Shown here piece by piece: positions 1 through 9,806 of a stretch of 64,000 nucleotides of DNA (position 1 is its first letter; each line of letters starts with the position of its first letter). The notes beneath the pieces are model-generated. The model searched no databases. It was not told where the DNA came from and worked only from the letters and a program-made list of their open reading frames with translations. The DNA is taken from contig JARGFU010000003.1 in assembly GCA_029210625.1 (NCBI GenBank), positions 62,001-126,000 on the forward strand. Direction: 5' to 3'. The DNA is from Deltaproteobacteria bacterium. GTDB lineage: Bacteria; Myxococcota; Myxococcia; SLRQ01. Made by a program: the position numbers and the translations under genes.

Positions 1-2
1 TC

Positions 3-1223
3 GTGCGCGACGACACCATCAGCCTGCGCCTCGTCTCCCGGCGGGGTGGGGCGCTGGAGCTCTGGGTCTCCCCACGCGACGAGGGGCGGGAGGCCTACGC
101 CCGCACCCCGCACTTCAACGTGAACTACCGCCGCCCGAGGCAGCGGGGCGCGGACCCGGGCGCCGAGGGCGCGGGCGCGGGAGGGGTCCTGCGGCTGGTC
201 GTCCGGGCGCTGGAGCGCGCCGACGCCGGGCAGCGGCGCTGGATCTTCCCCGAGGTGCCGCCCGCGCCCCCCGAGGTCGCGGTGGCCGTCTACACCCTCT
301 CCCTGCCCAGCCCCTGCGGGCTGCGCTGCACCTTCTGCGGGATCGAGCCCGAGCCCGCGCTCGCCGCCCGCACCCTGGCGGAGCTCCACTCGGAGCTGCA
401 CCAGGGGCGGGAGCAGGGGGCGCGCCTGCTCAACCTGACCGGCACCGAGCCCCTGGCGCACCCCCACGCCCTCGGCCTGGTGCGGGAGGCGGTGCGCCTC
501 GGCTACGAGGAGCTCCACATCTCCACCGCCGGCCTCCCCCTGGCCGACCGAGCCTTCGCCGAGGCGCTGGCCGACGCCCTCCCGGGACGGTACGAGCTCT
601 CCATCCCCATCCTGGCCGCCGAGGCGGAGCTCCACGACGCCCTCACCCGGACCCCCGGCAGCCACCAGCGCCTCTTGGAGGCGCTCGCCATCGCCCGGGA
701 GGTCTTCGAGCCCTCCCGGATCAAGCTGGTCTGCGTCGTCCTCGCCCAGAACCTCGCGGCCATCCCCGACCTCGCGCGCCACGCCGCTGCGCTGGGGCTC
801 GAGCTGCAGCTGCAGCTCCCCTTCCCGGACCGGGCCGAGCCGGGCTCGCGCTACGAGGCGGTCGCCCTGCGCTACGAGGAGGCGGTCGAGGCCCTCCTCG
901 TCCCGGGCTCGGAGCTCTCCCTCTCCGAGGTGCACCCCTGCATCCTCTGGCGCCACGAGCAGGCCACCGGGCTCCCGGTCTTCACCCGGCTGGGCGGGGA
1001 GCGCTCGCGCCTGACCGGCAGGGCCGAGGTGGACAGCCAGGCCCTCGCCGCGCGGGGCACGCGCCTGCGGGCCGGCGTGCCCTCGGTCGCCTGCCCCGAG
1101 CGCGAGGCCTGCGCCCTGGCCGGGCAGTGCAGCGGTGCGATCTACCGGGCCTACGCCGAGCGCTTCGGCCTCGGCGAGTTCCGCGCGGTGCCGGCCGAGG
1201 CCCTCGCCCCGTCCGGGACCTGA
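3..1223 (+). CDS. Radical SAM protein (5' end possibly beyond the window)
   Basis: The protein shows a radical SAM [4Fe-4S] motif, CGLRCTFC (CxxxCxxC), at about residues 105-112. Such enzymes cleave S-adenosylmethionine to start radical chemistry. After the motif come TGTEPLAHP and further strands typical of the partial TIM barrel. The C-terminus has a Cys cluster (CPEREACALAGQC, about residues 364-376), suggesting an auxiliary Fe-S or SPASM-like site. The first usable start here is GTG at position 3, preceded by only two bases, so the true start may lie upstream. The roughly 100 residues before the motif form an extra N-terminal region. It converges with the aldo/keto reductase gene, leaving a 4-base gap. 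The substrate cannot be told from the sequence. Confidence 0.8.
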   Translation: MRDDTISLRLVSRRGGALELWVSPRDEGREAYARTPHFNVNYRRPRQRGADPGAEGAGAGGVLRLVVRALERADAGQRRWIFPEVPPAPPEVAVAVYTLSLPSPCGLRCTFCGIEPEPALAARTLAELHSELHQGREQGARLLNLTGTEPLAHPHALGLVREAVRLGYEELHISTAGLPLADRAFAEALADALPGRYELSIPILAAEAELHDALTRTPGSHQRLLEALAIAREVFEPSRIKLVCVVLAQNLAAIPDLARHAAALGLELQLQLPFPDRAEPGSRYEAVALRYEEAVEALLVPGSELSLSEVHPCILWRHEQATGLPVFTRLGGERSRLTGRAEVDSQALAARGTRLRAGVPSVACPEREACALAGQCSGAIYRAYAERFGLGEFRAVPAEALAPSGT

Positions 1224-1227
1224 GCCC

Positions 1228-2457
1228 TCAGGCCACGAAGATCTGCCGGGCCCGCTCCATCAGGGCCACCACGTCCACGCCGTGCGGACACACCCGCTTC
1301 GCCGGCTCGAAGTCGATCCCGGCGAGGCGGCGGGCGCCCTCGGGGAGCTCGCGGAAGAGGCGCTGGGCCTTCTCCGCCTCGCCGTAGGCGTCGTGGTACA
1401 TCAGGTAGCGCAGGGTGGTCCCGATCTGGACCTCGCCGTCCACCGCCGGGTTGCAGAGGTGGTCGCAGCCGTCGCAGGCGTCGCCCCGGGTGGCGTCGGC
1501 GTACTTCCGGAGGGCCTCCACCTCGCGCAGGCCCAGCTCCGAGTCGTCGAGGGCGGCGGCGATGTTCTCCTTGAGCTTCTCGAAGGTGTCCATCGCCGAG
1601 ACCGCGGCGGTGATCCGGGAGTCGGCCCAGACCGCCTTGAGCACGGCCTGGTGCTTGTTCCACTTCCCCGTCTTCTCGAACTTCTTCCAGGCCTCCTGGA
1701 AGGAGACCTCCGAGCCCTGGGTCTTCATGGCGATGAGGCCGATCTTCGCCGCGTGGCAGGCGTCGATGGCGGCGTTGAGCTTCTCGTCGCCGTACATCCG
1801 GAAGTTGTAGCGGAACATGATCGCGTCGATCCACGGCAGCTTGGCGGCCTGCTGCATCAGCTCGGCGACGTTGCCGTGGTGGCAGGAGAAGCCGAAGTAC
1901 TTCAGCTTGCCGGCCTTCTTCAGCCGCGCCACGGTCTTCTCGAACTCGGGGGAGAGGTAGCTCCCCTCCTGCAGCGCGTGGAGGAAGTAGAGATCGACGT
2001 GATCGGTCTTCAGGCGGGAGAGGCTCTTCTCGAGGGTCTCCTCGAAGCCCTCGGGGTCGTGGGCGTCGCTCTTGGAGGTGATCCAGAGCCGGTCGCGGGC
2101 CTTGGCGCGCTCGTGGAAGCTCGCCACCGCCGGCTCGCAGCTGCCGCCGGAGTAGCAGTCGGCGGCGTCGACGTAGTTCACGCCGAAGCGCAGGGCCTCG
2201 GCGAGCTTCGGATCGAAGCGCGGATCGAGCGGCACGCCTCCGCCGAAGAGCAGGATCGGGATCGACTCGCCGGTCTTGCCCAGGATCCGCCGGGGCACCT
2301 GCGGCAGGGCCGCGTCCTTCTTCGCCGGCTTCTTCGGTGGGGTGGCGGTCGCGGCCTCCACCGCCCGCGCCTCCCGGGGCAGCAGCAGGGCGGCGCCCGC
2401 GGCGCCCCCGAGGGTCAGCAGGTCACGACGGCTCAGGCCTTCCTTCTTCTTAGCCAT
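1228..2457 (-). CDS. Tat-exported aldo/keto reductase with C-terminal ferredoxin-like segment
   Basis: The start at [18 protein letters not shown] gives a clean twin-arginine signal (SRRDLL plus a hydrophobic stretch) and overlaps the upstream polyferredoxin gene by 8 bases; a longer reading frame upstream has no signal. The mature part resembles the Fe-S-containing aldo/keto reductase family: [40 protein letters not shown] and the late [10 protein letters not shown] helix. A Cys-rich tail (CDGCDHLC, then VCPHGVD) would hold an iron-sulfur centre. It is the last gene of a four-gene redox operon, so electrons may come from the neighbouring polyferredoxin. The substrate is unknown. Confidence 0.85.
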   Translation of the reverse strand: MAKKKEGLSRRDLLTLGGAAGAALLLPREARAVEAATATPPKKPAKKDAALPQVPRRILGKTGESIPILLFGGGVPLDPRFDPKLAEALRFGVNYVDAADCYSGGSCEPAVASFHERAKARDRLWITSKSDAHDPEGFEETLEKSLSRLKTDHVDLYFLHALQEGSYLSPEFEKTVARLKKAGKLKYFGFSCHHGNVAELMQQAAKLPWIDAIMFRYNFRMYGDEKLNAAIDACHAAKIGLIAMKTQGSEVSFQEAWKKFEKTGKWNKHQAVLKAVWADSRITAAVSAMDTFEKLKENIAAALDDSELGLREVEALRKYADATRGDACDGCDHLCNPAVDGEVQIGTTLRYLMYHDAYGEAEKAQRLFRELPEGARRLAGIDFEPAKRVCPHGVDVVALMERARQIFVA

Positions 2458-4218
2458 TCTTCTCTCCGGTCTCACTTCCGAGTAGCAGGGATCGCGCCTT
2501 CGAGCGGCTCTCGCCGATGGCCGTAACATAGACCGCGGCGTCGTCGATCACGGGGCATTCGTGCTCGCAGATTCCGCAGCCGATGCAGAGCTCGGGGCGG
2601 ACGTAGGGTCGCTTCAGGACGACGGTCTTGCCGTCCCAGCGGACGTGCTCTTCCTCGTAGGTTCCGATGGCCTTGGGCGAGGTCGGGCAGACCTCCTCGC
2701 AGACCACGCAGGGCGTCTCCATCCCCCAGGGCAGGCAGCGGCCCCGGTCGAAGAAGGCGGTGCCGAGGATCACCGGCCCCTCCCCGGCGAACTCGCCGGT
2801 GCCCAGCTTGCGCGGGGTCGAGATCTTCTGGATGGCGCCGGTGGGGCAGACCTCGCTGCAGAGGGTGCAGTTCAGCTGGCAGAAGCCGATCGAGAAGTCC
2901 ATCACCGGGGTCCAGAGCCCCTCGAAGCCAGCCTGCGCGAGGGTGGCGGGCTGCAGGACGTTGGTCGGGCAGACGTTGAGGCACTGATCGCACTTGATGC
3001 AGCGCTCGAGGAACTCGCTCTCCTCCACGCTCCCGGGGGGCCGGATGGCCTTCTCGTGGAAGCCCCGGTCGTTCACCGCGCCGGTCAGGCGCAGGAAGGG
3101 GTAGGCCAGCACCCCGGCCAGCCCGGAGAAGATCCAGCGGCGGCGGCGAAGGTCGGGGGCGGCCCGCACCGTCTCGCCGAGCTTCGAGATCACCTTGTTC
3201 CCGAAGAGGGTGGCGGTACCCGCCTTGAGGTTGCCGACGATCCTCTCCTTCACGCTGATCGGCGTGAAGCGGAAGGCCAGGGCGTCCTCGGGACAGTCGT
3301 CGATGCAGTTGAAGCAGACGAAGCACTCGCTCTTGCGCAGGGCGGCCTGGGGATCGGCCGCGCCCTCGCAGGCCGAGAGGCAGAGGTCGCAGTCGGTGCA
3401 CTTCGTGAGGTCCCGGTCGATCCGGAAGAGGGCGAAGCGGGAGAGCACGCCGAGGAAGGCGCCGAGGGGGCACATCACCCGGCAGAAGAAGCGGGGGATG
3501 ACGAGGTTCATCCCGACCAGGCCGAGGATCATCAGGCCGACGAAGAAGGCGCCGTGGAAGATGCGCTGCTCCGGAGCGCCGGGGGCGCTGGAGAGGAAGG
3601 AGAGGGTGTTCTGATCGAGCTCGAAGGCCGTGGTGAGGCTGGAGGCGGCGAGGTCCGAGGCCGGCGTCAGGGCCACCGCGAAGGTGCGGGTGAGCAGGCA
3701 GATGGGATCGAGCAGGCCGATCTGCAGCGAGCCGAAGGCCGCGAGCACCAGGAAGATCGCGAGGCCGACGTACTTGAGCTGATAGGCCGGGCGGTAGCGG
3801 CTCGAGTCGATGGCGCTCTTGTTGGAGCGGACGTTGAAGACCCAGCCGAAGAACTGGTGGAGGGTGCCGTAGGGACACATCCAGTTGCAGAAGGCCCGGC
3901 CGAGCAGGAGGGTCGGCACCAGGATCCACATCCCGCGCCAGAGCCACCGGTAGACCGTGCCGGTGGAGAGCGCGGTGGCGAAGCCCACCAGGGGATCGAG
4001 CTCCAGGAAGAGCGAGACCGGGTAGCCCTCCAGGCGGGAGAACCAGGTCACCCAGAGCAGGAAGGTGAAGAGGGCGAAGAAGAAGGCCTGCGCGATCACC
4101 CGGGCGGTGGTGATCCGGAAGACGCGCGCGGTCCAGGAGCTGCCGTCCGCGTTGGCGCGCAGCGTCCGCGCGAGGAAGGCCGGGCGCAGGAGCCCGTCGT
4201 CTTTCTTTCCGCCAGGGC

Positions 4219-4222
<4 letters not shown>
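2450..4222 (-). CDS. NapH/NosR-like membrane polyferredoxin
   Basis: About 590 residues. The start is ATG at 4222, which overlaps the upstream stop as ATGA; a longer frame adds 12 residues without support. The N-terminal half has several membrane segments with two CxxxCP pairs (FCNWMCPYG and FCRVMCPLG) as in the NapH/NosR/CcoG group. Next comes [11 protein letters not shown] with [12 protein letters not shown], then further clusters [30 protein letters not shown] and [12 protein letters not shown]. This implies many [4Fe-4S] centres, with the C-terminal part resembling NapG-type ferredoxins. The likely role is moving electrons between the quinone pool and periplasmic partners. It is co-transcribed with Tat-exported DUF362 and aldo/keto reductase proteins. 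It could also serve the distant napDAB, which lacks its own electron input, but that is inference. Confidence 0.85.
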
Positions 4223-5240
<1,018 letters not shown>

Positions 5241-5244
<4 letters not shown>

Positions 5245-6329
5245 TCGTAGCCCTCCTCTGCCGCAGCGGGTGCCTCCGGCGCGACCGGGGCGGCCGCGGC
5301 GGGCAGCGGCGCCAGGCGGCCGACCTCTTCCCGCAGCTTGCCGAGCTGCGCCTCGGCCGTCTCGAGGTCCGGCGCGGTGCGGACGCCGATCACCCAGCGC
5401 CCCTCGGCGACCGCGCCCGAGACCTCACCCAGGTAGCGGTCCTTCACCCAGTGGTCGCTCCCCTCGACGGCCTCCCCGTACTGGAGGAAGCCCTCGTGGA
5501 ACTGGCGGGCGAGGGTGGCAGCGGCCGCCTCGTCGCCGGCGCGGTGCACGAAGAGCTCGGTGGAGCCGTCGGCCAGGCGGGCGGCGTGGACCTCGCGGGC
5601 GAAGCCGAAGGAGAAGGCGCTCTCGGGGTAGTAGGCGAGGTCACCGGCGCCGGCCCCGAAGGCCTCGAAGAGGGCCTGGGACCAGGGCCGCTCGGCGCCC
5701 TCGAGGGCCCCGGAGAAGGTGGCCTCCAGGGCGGCGAGGGCAGCCTTCACCTCGGCGCCCTCGTCCGAGCCGATGGCCCGGAGGAAGTGCTTCCCGCGGG
5801 TGAGGAGCAGGGCGTTGCGCTCGAGGTGGGCGAGGTCTCCGCCCACCCGCCGGGGCTCGGCGCCCTCGGGCAGCTCACCGGAGAGGGCGCCGGCGGCGTT
5901 CTCGGCCCGGCCGAGATCGTAGAGCTCGAGCTCGATGGTCCGCTCGGGGGCATCGCTGGCCACCAGGGTGGCGGCCCAGAGGTGCTGGAAGCCGAAGGCC
6001 TTGAAGTAGCCCTCCCGGCCGTTGATCTTCACGTAGAGGTTCTCGGCGTCGAAGGAGCCCAGGCCCTGCTCGGCGAAGCCCTCGGGCGCCAGGCCCTCGG
6101 GCAGGGGGCCCCGGTCGACGAGCCCGGCGGCGGCCGGCAGGCCGGGATCCACCGGCGCCTCGAAGAGGGTCGGGTCGGGGTGCGCGCCCCTCCAGGCCAC
6201 CCAGGCCGTGATCGCGCCGAGGGCGAGGAAGACCGCCAGGGAGTAGCGGACCTCCACCCGGGAGTAGGTCTTCCTGAAGTGCTGACGCCCCCGGTGGGTC
6301 AGCACTCGCTCTTCGAGCTTCGAAGCCAT
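5241..6329 (-). CDS. Membrane-anchored DUF6599-like protein
   Basis: Start taken at MASKLEERV (6329). The upstream extension of the frame is Arg/Pro-rich and looks non-coding. One membrane helix ([18 protein letters not shown], about residues 30-47) would anchor the protein in the inner membrane. The outer part contains [17 protein letters not shown] and a later [14 protein letters not shown], patterns that recall the DUF6599 family, whose function is unknown. It is the first gene of the operon with DUF362, polyferredoxin and aldo/keto reductase. Ala/Pro-rich C-terminal tail. The family call is by eye. Confidence 0.6.
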
Positions 6330-6387
6330 CGCGCGCGAGAGGTTAGCATAGGCCGCGTCGCGCGCCGGACACCTCCCGCGCGAGGCT

Positions 6388-6951
6388 TCAGCGGGTGGCG
6401 GCGGCCTCGGCCTCGACCTCGGCGGGCGCGGGCTCACCGGGCTCGACGTCGACCACCGCCGGCAGCCAGGGCATCTGCTGCGCGGCGCGCTTCGGGACCT
6501 TGACCCGCCGCGGCGCCTGGTAGGTGCCGAAGACCACGTCCCAGACCGGCGAGCTCACGCCGTGGTTGGTGCTGGGGTTCATGAAGTGGTGGTCGAAGTG
6601 ATGCCGGATCGCCCAGTGGGTGTAGGCCCCGGTCGGGCCCTTCTGGTGCAGGCGGAGGTGCAGCCGCTCGTAGAGCAGCCAGCCCGTGGCCAGCCCGGCG
6701 GTGACGACGCTGGCCAGGCGAAGGCCGATGGCGAGGGCGCCGGCGCCGGCCACCAGGAGCAGCACCGGGATCGCGAGGAGGACCTTGCGGGCCATCGGGG
6801 CGAAGTAGTCGATCTTCGCGTGGTGCGCCCGGTGCTCCTTCGCGAAGGGGTTGGTGGCCCGCTTCCGGTGACCGAGGAAGCGGTGGATCAGGTACTCGAG
6901 CAGGCTCCAGAGGGCCATGCCCACCAGGAAGAGGAAGGTGAGGATCAGCAT
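6388..6951 (-). CDS. Fatty acid hydroxylase/sterol desaturase-type membrane protein
   Basis: Short member (187 residues) starting at MLILTFLFL; the longer frame upstream runs through the intergenic region. It has a start helix followed by LIHRFLGH, then HRAHHAKIDYF, and HWAIRHHFDHHFMNP. This is the set of His boxes that bind the di-iron centre in the fatty acid hydroxylase superfamily (including carotene hydroxylases). Two to four membrane helices are visible. It would hydroxylate or desaturate a lipid, sterol or carotenoid-like substrate at the membrane. It is divergent from the TetR/radical SAM/SCP2-E1 operon, with a palindrome in the shared control region. Confidence 0.8.
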   Translation of the reverse strand: MLILTFLFLVGMALWSLLEYLIHRFLGHRKRATNPFAKEHRAHHAKIDYFAPMARKVLLAIPVLLLVAGAGALAIGLRLASVVTAGLATGWLLYERLHLRLHQKGPTGAYTHWAIRHHFDHHFMNPSTNHGVSSPVWDVVFGTYQAPRRVKVPKRAAQQMPWLPAVVDVEPGEPAPAEVEAEAAATR

Positions 6952-7005
6952 TTTTGGGGTCCCCCGTTTCGAAAAGGGCTTGACGGTCTCGTCGGAAGGT
7001 GAGAA

Positions 7006-7025
7006 TTGATTGGGCGCCCAGTTAA
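7006..7025. promoter_or_regulatory. Palindromic candidate TetR operator
   Basis: TTGATTGGGCGCCCAGTTAA has a perfect 10-bp core palindrome (TGGGCGCCCA) and 16 of 20 symmetric positions overall. It sits 23 bases before the TetR start and 54 bases before the divergent hydroxylase start, where an autoregulatory operator would be expected. A TTGACG hexamer at 6980-6985 could be a -35 box, but no good -10 follows at 17 bases. Confidence 0.5.
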
Positions 7026-7048
7026 AACACGAGGGAGGGAGAAGATCA

Positions 7049-7672
7049 ATGGCCGAAGACACCCAGGAGAAGATCCTCGAGGCCGCTGACGCCCTCTTCT
7101 GCGAGCTGGGCTTCGAGGCCGCCAGCACCCGCCTGATCGCGGAGCGCTCCGGCGTCAACAAGGCCCTGATCCACTACCATTTCCGCAACAAGGACGAGCT
7201 CTTCGGGGCCGTCCTGGACCGCTACTACGAGCGCCTCGGGGGCGTCCTGGGGACGGCCCTCGGCGCCGAGGGGAGCGTCCGGGACCGCTTCGTGGCTCTG
7301 ATCGACGCCTACGTCGACTTCCTCCGGGAGAACCAGGGCTTCTCCCACATCGTCCAGCGCGAGGCCGCGGGAGGCCGCCACGTCGAGCGGATCGCCTCCC
7401 GGATGACCCCCCTGCTCCAGAGCGGGGTGGCCCTCCTGCGCGCCACCTACCCCCACGCCTTCCCGGACGACGTGGGACCCGCCCAGGTGCTGCTCTCCTT
7501 CTACGGGATGGTGATCAGCACCTTCACCTATGCCCCCGTCCTCGCCCCGCTCCTGGGCTTCGATCCCCTGGGAGAGGAGGCGCTGGCGGCTCGAAAGGCC
7601 CACCTCCAGCTGATGGTCGATCTGATCGTGAGGGAGCTGGAGCGGCCCAGGAAAGAAGGAGAAGCGTCATGA
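7049..7672 (+). CDS. TetR-family regulator
   Basis: 207 residues starting at MAEDTQEKIL, preceded by a strong purine-rich ribosome site (gagggagggagaag). The N-terminal helix-turn-helix is clear: ILEAADALFCELGFEAAS then LIAERSGVNKALIHYHF and KDELF, about residues 8-55. The C-terminal ligand domain is diverse, as usual. It overlaps the next gene by 4 bases (ATGA), so it is the first gene of the operon it probably controls. The ligand may be a lipid-like intermediate, judging by the neighbours; that is inference. Confidence 0.92.
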   Translation: MAEDTQEKILEAADALFCELGFEAASTRLIAERSGVNKALIHYHFRNKDELFGAVLDRYYERLGGVLGTALGAEGSVRDRFVALIDAYVDFLRENQGFSHIVQREAAGGRHVERIASRMTPLLQSGVALLRATYPHAFPDDVGPAQVLLSFYGMVISTFTYAPVLAPLLGFDPLGEEALAARKAHLQLMVDLIVRELERPRKEGEAS

Positions 7673-8706
7673 TGAACGAACTCTCGCCCTCGACCCAGGA
7701 GGCGATCGGCCGGCTGCTCGGACGGGTGATGGAGGCCCGGGAGCGACAGGACGGCGTGCCCTTCGTCGTCGCCCACTTCGTCACCGCCCGCTGCAACTGC
7801 AAGTGCCGCAGCTGTCTGTGGAAGAACAACGACACGCCGGACGTCCCCCTCGAGGACCTCAAGTCCTTCTACGCCCAGGCGCGGGACGCCGGCTTCGTGG
7901 CGGCGGCCCTCTCCGGCGGGGCGCCCTTCGTGCGCCAGGACCTCGGTGAGCTCGTCCGCTTCATGAAGGAGGAGGCGCAGATGGCCATCCTCCTCTTCAA
8001 CACCGGCTGGTTCCTCGAGCAGCGGATGGACGAGGTCGCGCCCTTCATCGACATGATGATCGTCAGCGTCGACTCGGCCGTTCCTTCCCGCCACGACGAG
8101 ATCCGCGGGCTGCCCGGCCTCTTCGACCGCCTGGTGCGGGGGGTGAAGGCCATGCGCGAGCGCTACCCCCACGTGCCCCTGCACCTGAACACCTGCGTGC
8201 AGAAGGGCATCGAGCCGGAGATCGACGGACTGATCGGCCTGGCCGAGGAGCTCGGCGTGAAGATCTCCTTCGACTTCATCACCGAGGCCCGCAACGCCGG
8301 CGACGGCTCGGCCTTCACCTCCACCGACATGGGGCTCTCCCTGCCGGAGGTGCAGGCGGTGGCGGCGCACCTGCTGGAGAAGAAGCGGGCCGGCGCGCCG
8401 ATCGTGAACACCGGCCTCTACTTCGACTACATGGCCCGCGGCCGGCCCGGCTACCACTGCCACCTCCCCAAGGTGGCGATGAGCCTCGACGCCCGCGGCA
8501 ACGTCGAGGACTGCCTGGCCCTCGAGCGCCCCATCGGCAATATCCGGGAGACTCCGCTGAAGGAGATCATGGCGCGCCAGCGCTTCCTGGAGCTGCGCCG
8601 GGACGCGGAGGGCTGCTCCTCGTGCAACTCGCCCACCATGGTGGATTGCTCCCACATCTGGGAGCGCCCGGAGCTGCTACTCTCCGAGGGAGGCCTGGCC
8701 TTCTAG
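7669..8706 (+). CDS. Radical SAM protein
   Basis: 345 residues (two adjacent Met codons at the start). Motif CNCKCRSC (CxxxCxxC) lies at about residues 43-50, followed by SGGAPFVRQDL, the Gly-rich SAM site. The C-terminal region has MSLDARGNVEDCLALE and a late Cys group (GCSSCNSPTMVDC), compatible with a second Fe-S cluster. It is translationally coupled to TetR and followed by a CrtC/AttH-like gene and the SCP2-E1 fusion. I considered the hopanoid enzyme HpnH, but the motif surroundings do not match it. Reaction unknown; a modification of a lipid or carotenoid-like compound would fit the context. Confidence 0.85.
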   Translation: MMNELSPSTQEAIGRLLGRVMEARERQDGVPFVVAHFVTARCNCKCRSCLWKNNDTPDVPLEDLKSFYAQARDAGFVAAALSGGAPFVRQDLGELVRFMKEEAQMAILLFNTGWFLEQRMDEVAPFIDMMIVSVDSAVPSRHDEIRGLPGLFDRLVRGVKAMRERYPHVPLHLNTCVQKGIEPEIDGLIGLAEELGVKISFDFITEARNAGDGSAFTSTDMGLSLPEVQAVAAHLLEKKRAGAPIVNTGLYFDYMARGRPGYHCHLPKVAMSLDARGNVEDCLALERPIGNIRETPLKEIMARQRFLELRRDAEGCSSCNSPTMVDCSHIWERPELLLSEGGLAF

Positions 8707-8725
8707 CCAGGCCCTGGGGGACGCG

Positions 8726-9790
8726 ATGTTGGTCATGCCGCTCATCGATCGGCTGAACCCCGTGGTCAGCGGGGTGCTCTCCCGGGTCGACGCCTGGGAG
8801 CGCACCCCGAGCCGCGCCCCGAGCCCGGCCGAGGACCTCTCCCCGGTGAGGGTGGAGCCCGGCCGCTGGGATCTGCGCACCCTGATCGCGGTCTTCGGAC
8901 CCGAGGCGCCGCTGCGCTACCTGAACCTGAACTTCGCCGTGGGTCTCACCGGGCTGCCCTTCGACCGCCCGGAGCACCTCGGCGCCGTCCCGGCCGGGCA
9001 GGCCTTCGACCTGCAGGTCTGCCTGGAGGGCCGGGGGCTCCACGCGGCCCACAAGGCCTACCACCCCCGCGCGGCGTACCCCGCGCGCCGCTCGCCGGGC
9101 GGCGTCGAGCTGCCCCCGCTCCTCTCCTTCGAGGGGACCTGGCCCGACTACCGCGCCGAGCTCTGCCTGCCCCACGAGGCCCTGACCCTCGAGCTGGAGC
9201 TGCGCTCACGCGAGGGTCTGTGCTGGTGGGCGCGCAACCCCGGGCTCTACTCGCACTACACCTCCTTCGCGTCGGCGCGCCTGCGCTGGCGCTGGGGCCG
9301 GGAGGAGGGCGCCCTCGAGACGCCGCTGCTCCACGATCACGGCTGGGGGCGCAACCTGGGGGTCCTCGGCCGCGGCCTGCAGCTCTTCCGCTACGAGGTC
9401 CTGCGCCTGCCCGGCGACGCCTACCTGGTGGTGCTGGTCTGCGACGGGCCCGGTGGCGTGCACCTGCGGCGGACGGCGCTGCACCGCCGGCTCGAGGGCC
9501 CGGGGCACCGGCTGAAGCTGCGCAGCTTCGAGGTGCTCGAGTGGGAGACGCTGCCGAACTACCGGGGCGCCCCGCGGCGCCTGCCCCGCCGCTGGCGGAC
9601 CCGCCTGCGCGACGAGGCGGGGCGGGAGCTGATCCTGCACGGGGCGCTCGCGGAGGAGGCCCGGCCGCTGCTGGGCGACGGCTTCCTCGCCGCCCAGGAC
9701 TACCAGGCCGAGGGAGCGCTGCTCGAGACCCTCGGCCACACCGGAGCGCTCGAGGGCGAGGGCTACGTCGAGCAGATGGGGAACCCCTAG
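8726..9790 (+). CDS. CrtC/AttH-like (hydroxyneurosporene synthase-type) protein
   Basis: 354 residues, no signal peptide. The protein is rich in beta strands with many aromatic residues. Its centre has LLHDHGWGRN, resembling the acidic DH-x-W-G motif of AttH/CrtC (carotenoid 1,2-hydratase) lipocalin-like proteins. It ends with GEGYVEQMG, like the closing strand of that family. Those proteins hydrate carotenoids or act on hydrophobic compounds. It sits 19 bases after the radical SAM gene with a ggggga ribosome site, and 16 bases before the SCP2-E1 fusion. The family call is by motif only; the hydrophobic-ligand interpretation is supported by its neighbours. Confidence 0.45.
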   Translation: MLVMPLIDRLNPVVSGVLSRVDAWERTPSRAPSPAEDLSPVRVEPGRWDLRTLIAVFGPEAPLRYLNLNFAVGLTGLPFDRPEHLGAVPAGQAFDLQVCLEGRGLHAAHKAYHPRAAYPARRSPGGVELPPLLSFEGTWPDYRAELCLPHEALTLELELRSREGLCWWARNPGLYSHYTSFASARLRWRWGREEGALETPLLHDHGWGRNLGVLGRGLQLFRYEVLRLPGDAYLVVLVCDGPGGVHLRRTALHRRLEGPGHRLKLRSFEVLEWETLPNYRGAPRRLPRRWRTRLRDEAGRELILHGALAEEARPLLGDGFLAAQDYQAEGALLETLGHTGALEGEGYVEQMGNP

Positions 9791-9806
9791 GGGGAAGGAG
9801 AGGGTC

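Noticed and set aside
7669-8706. HpnH-type hopanoid radical SAM enzyme
   Set aside because: The surroundings of the CxxxCxxC motif and the C-terminal Cys group do not match HpnH, and no hopanoid genes are nearby.
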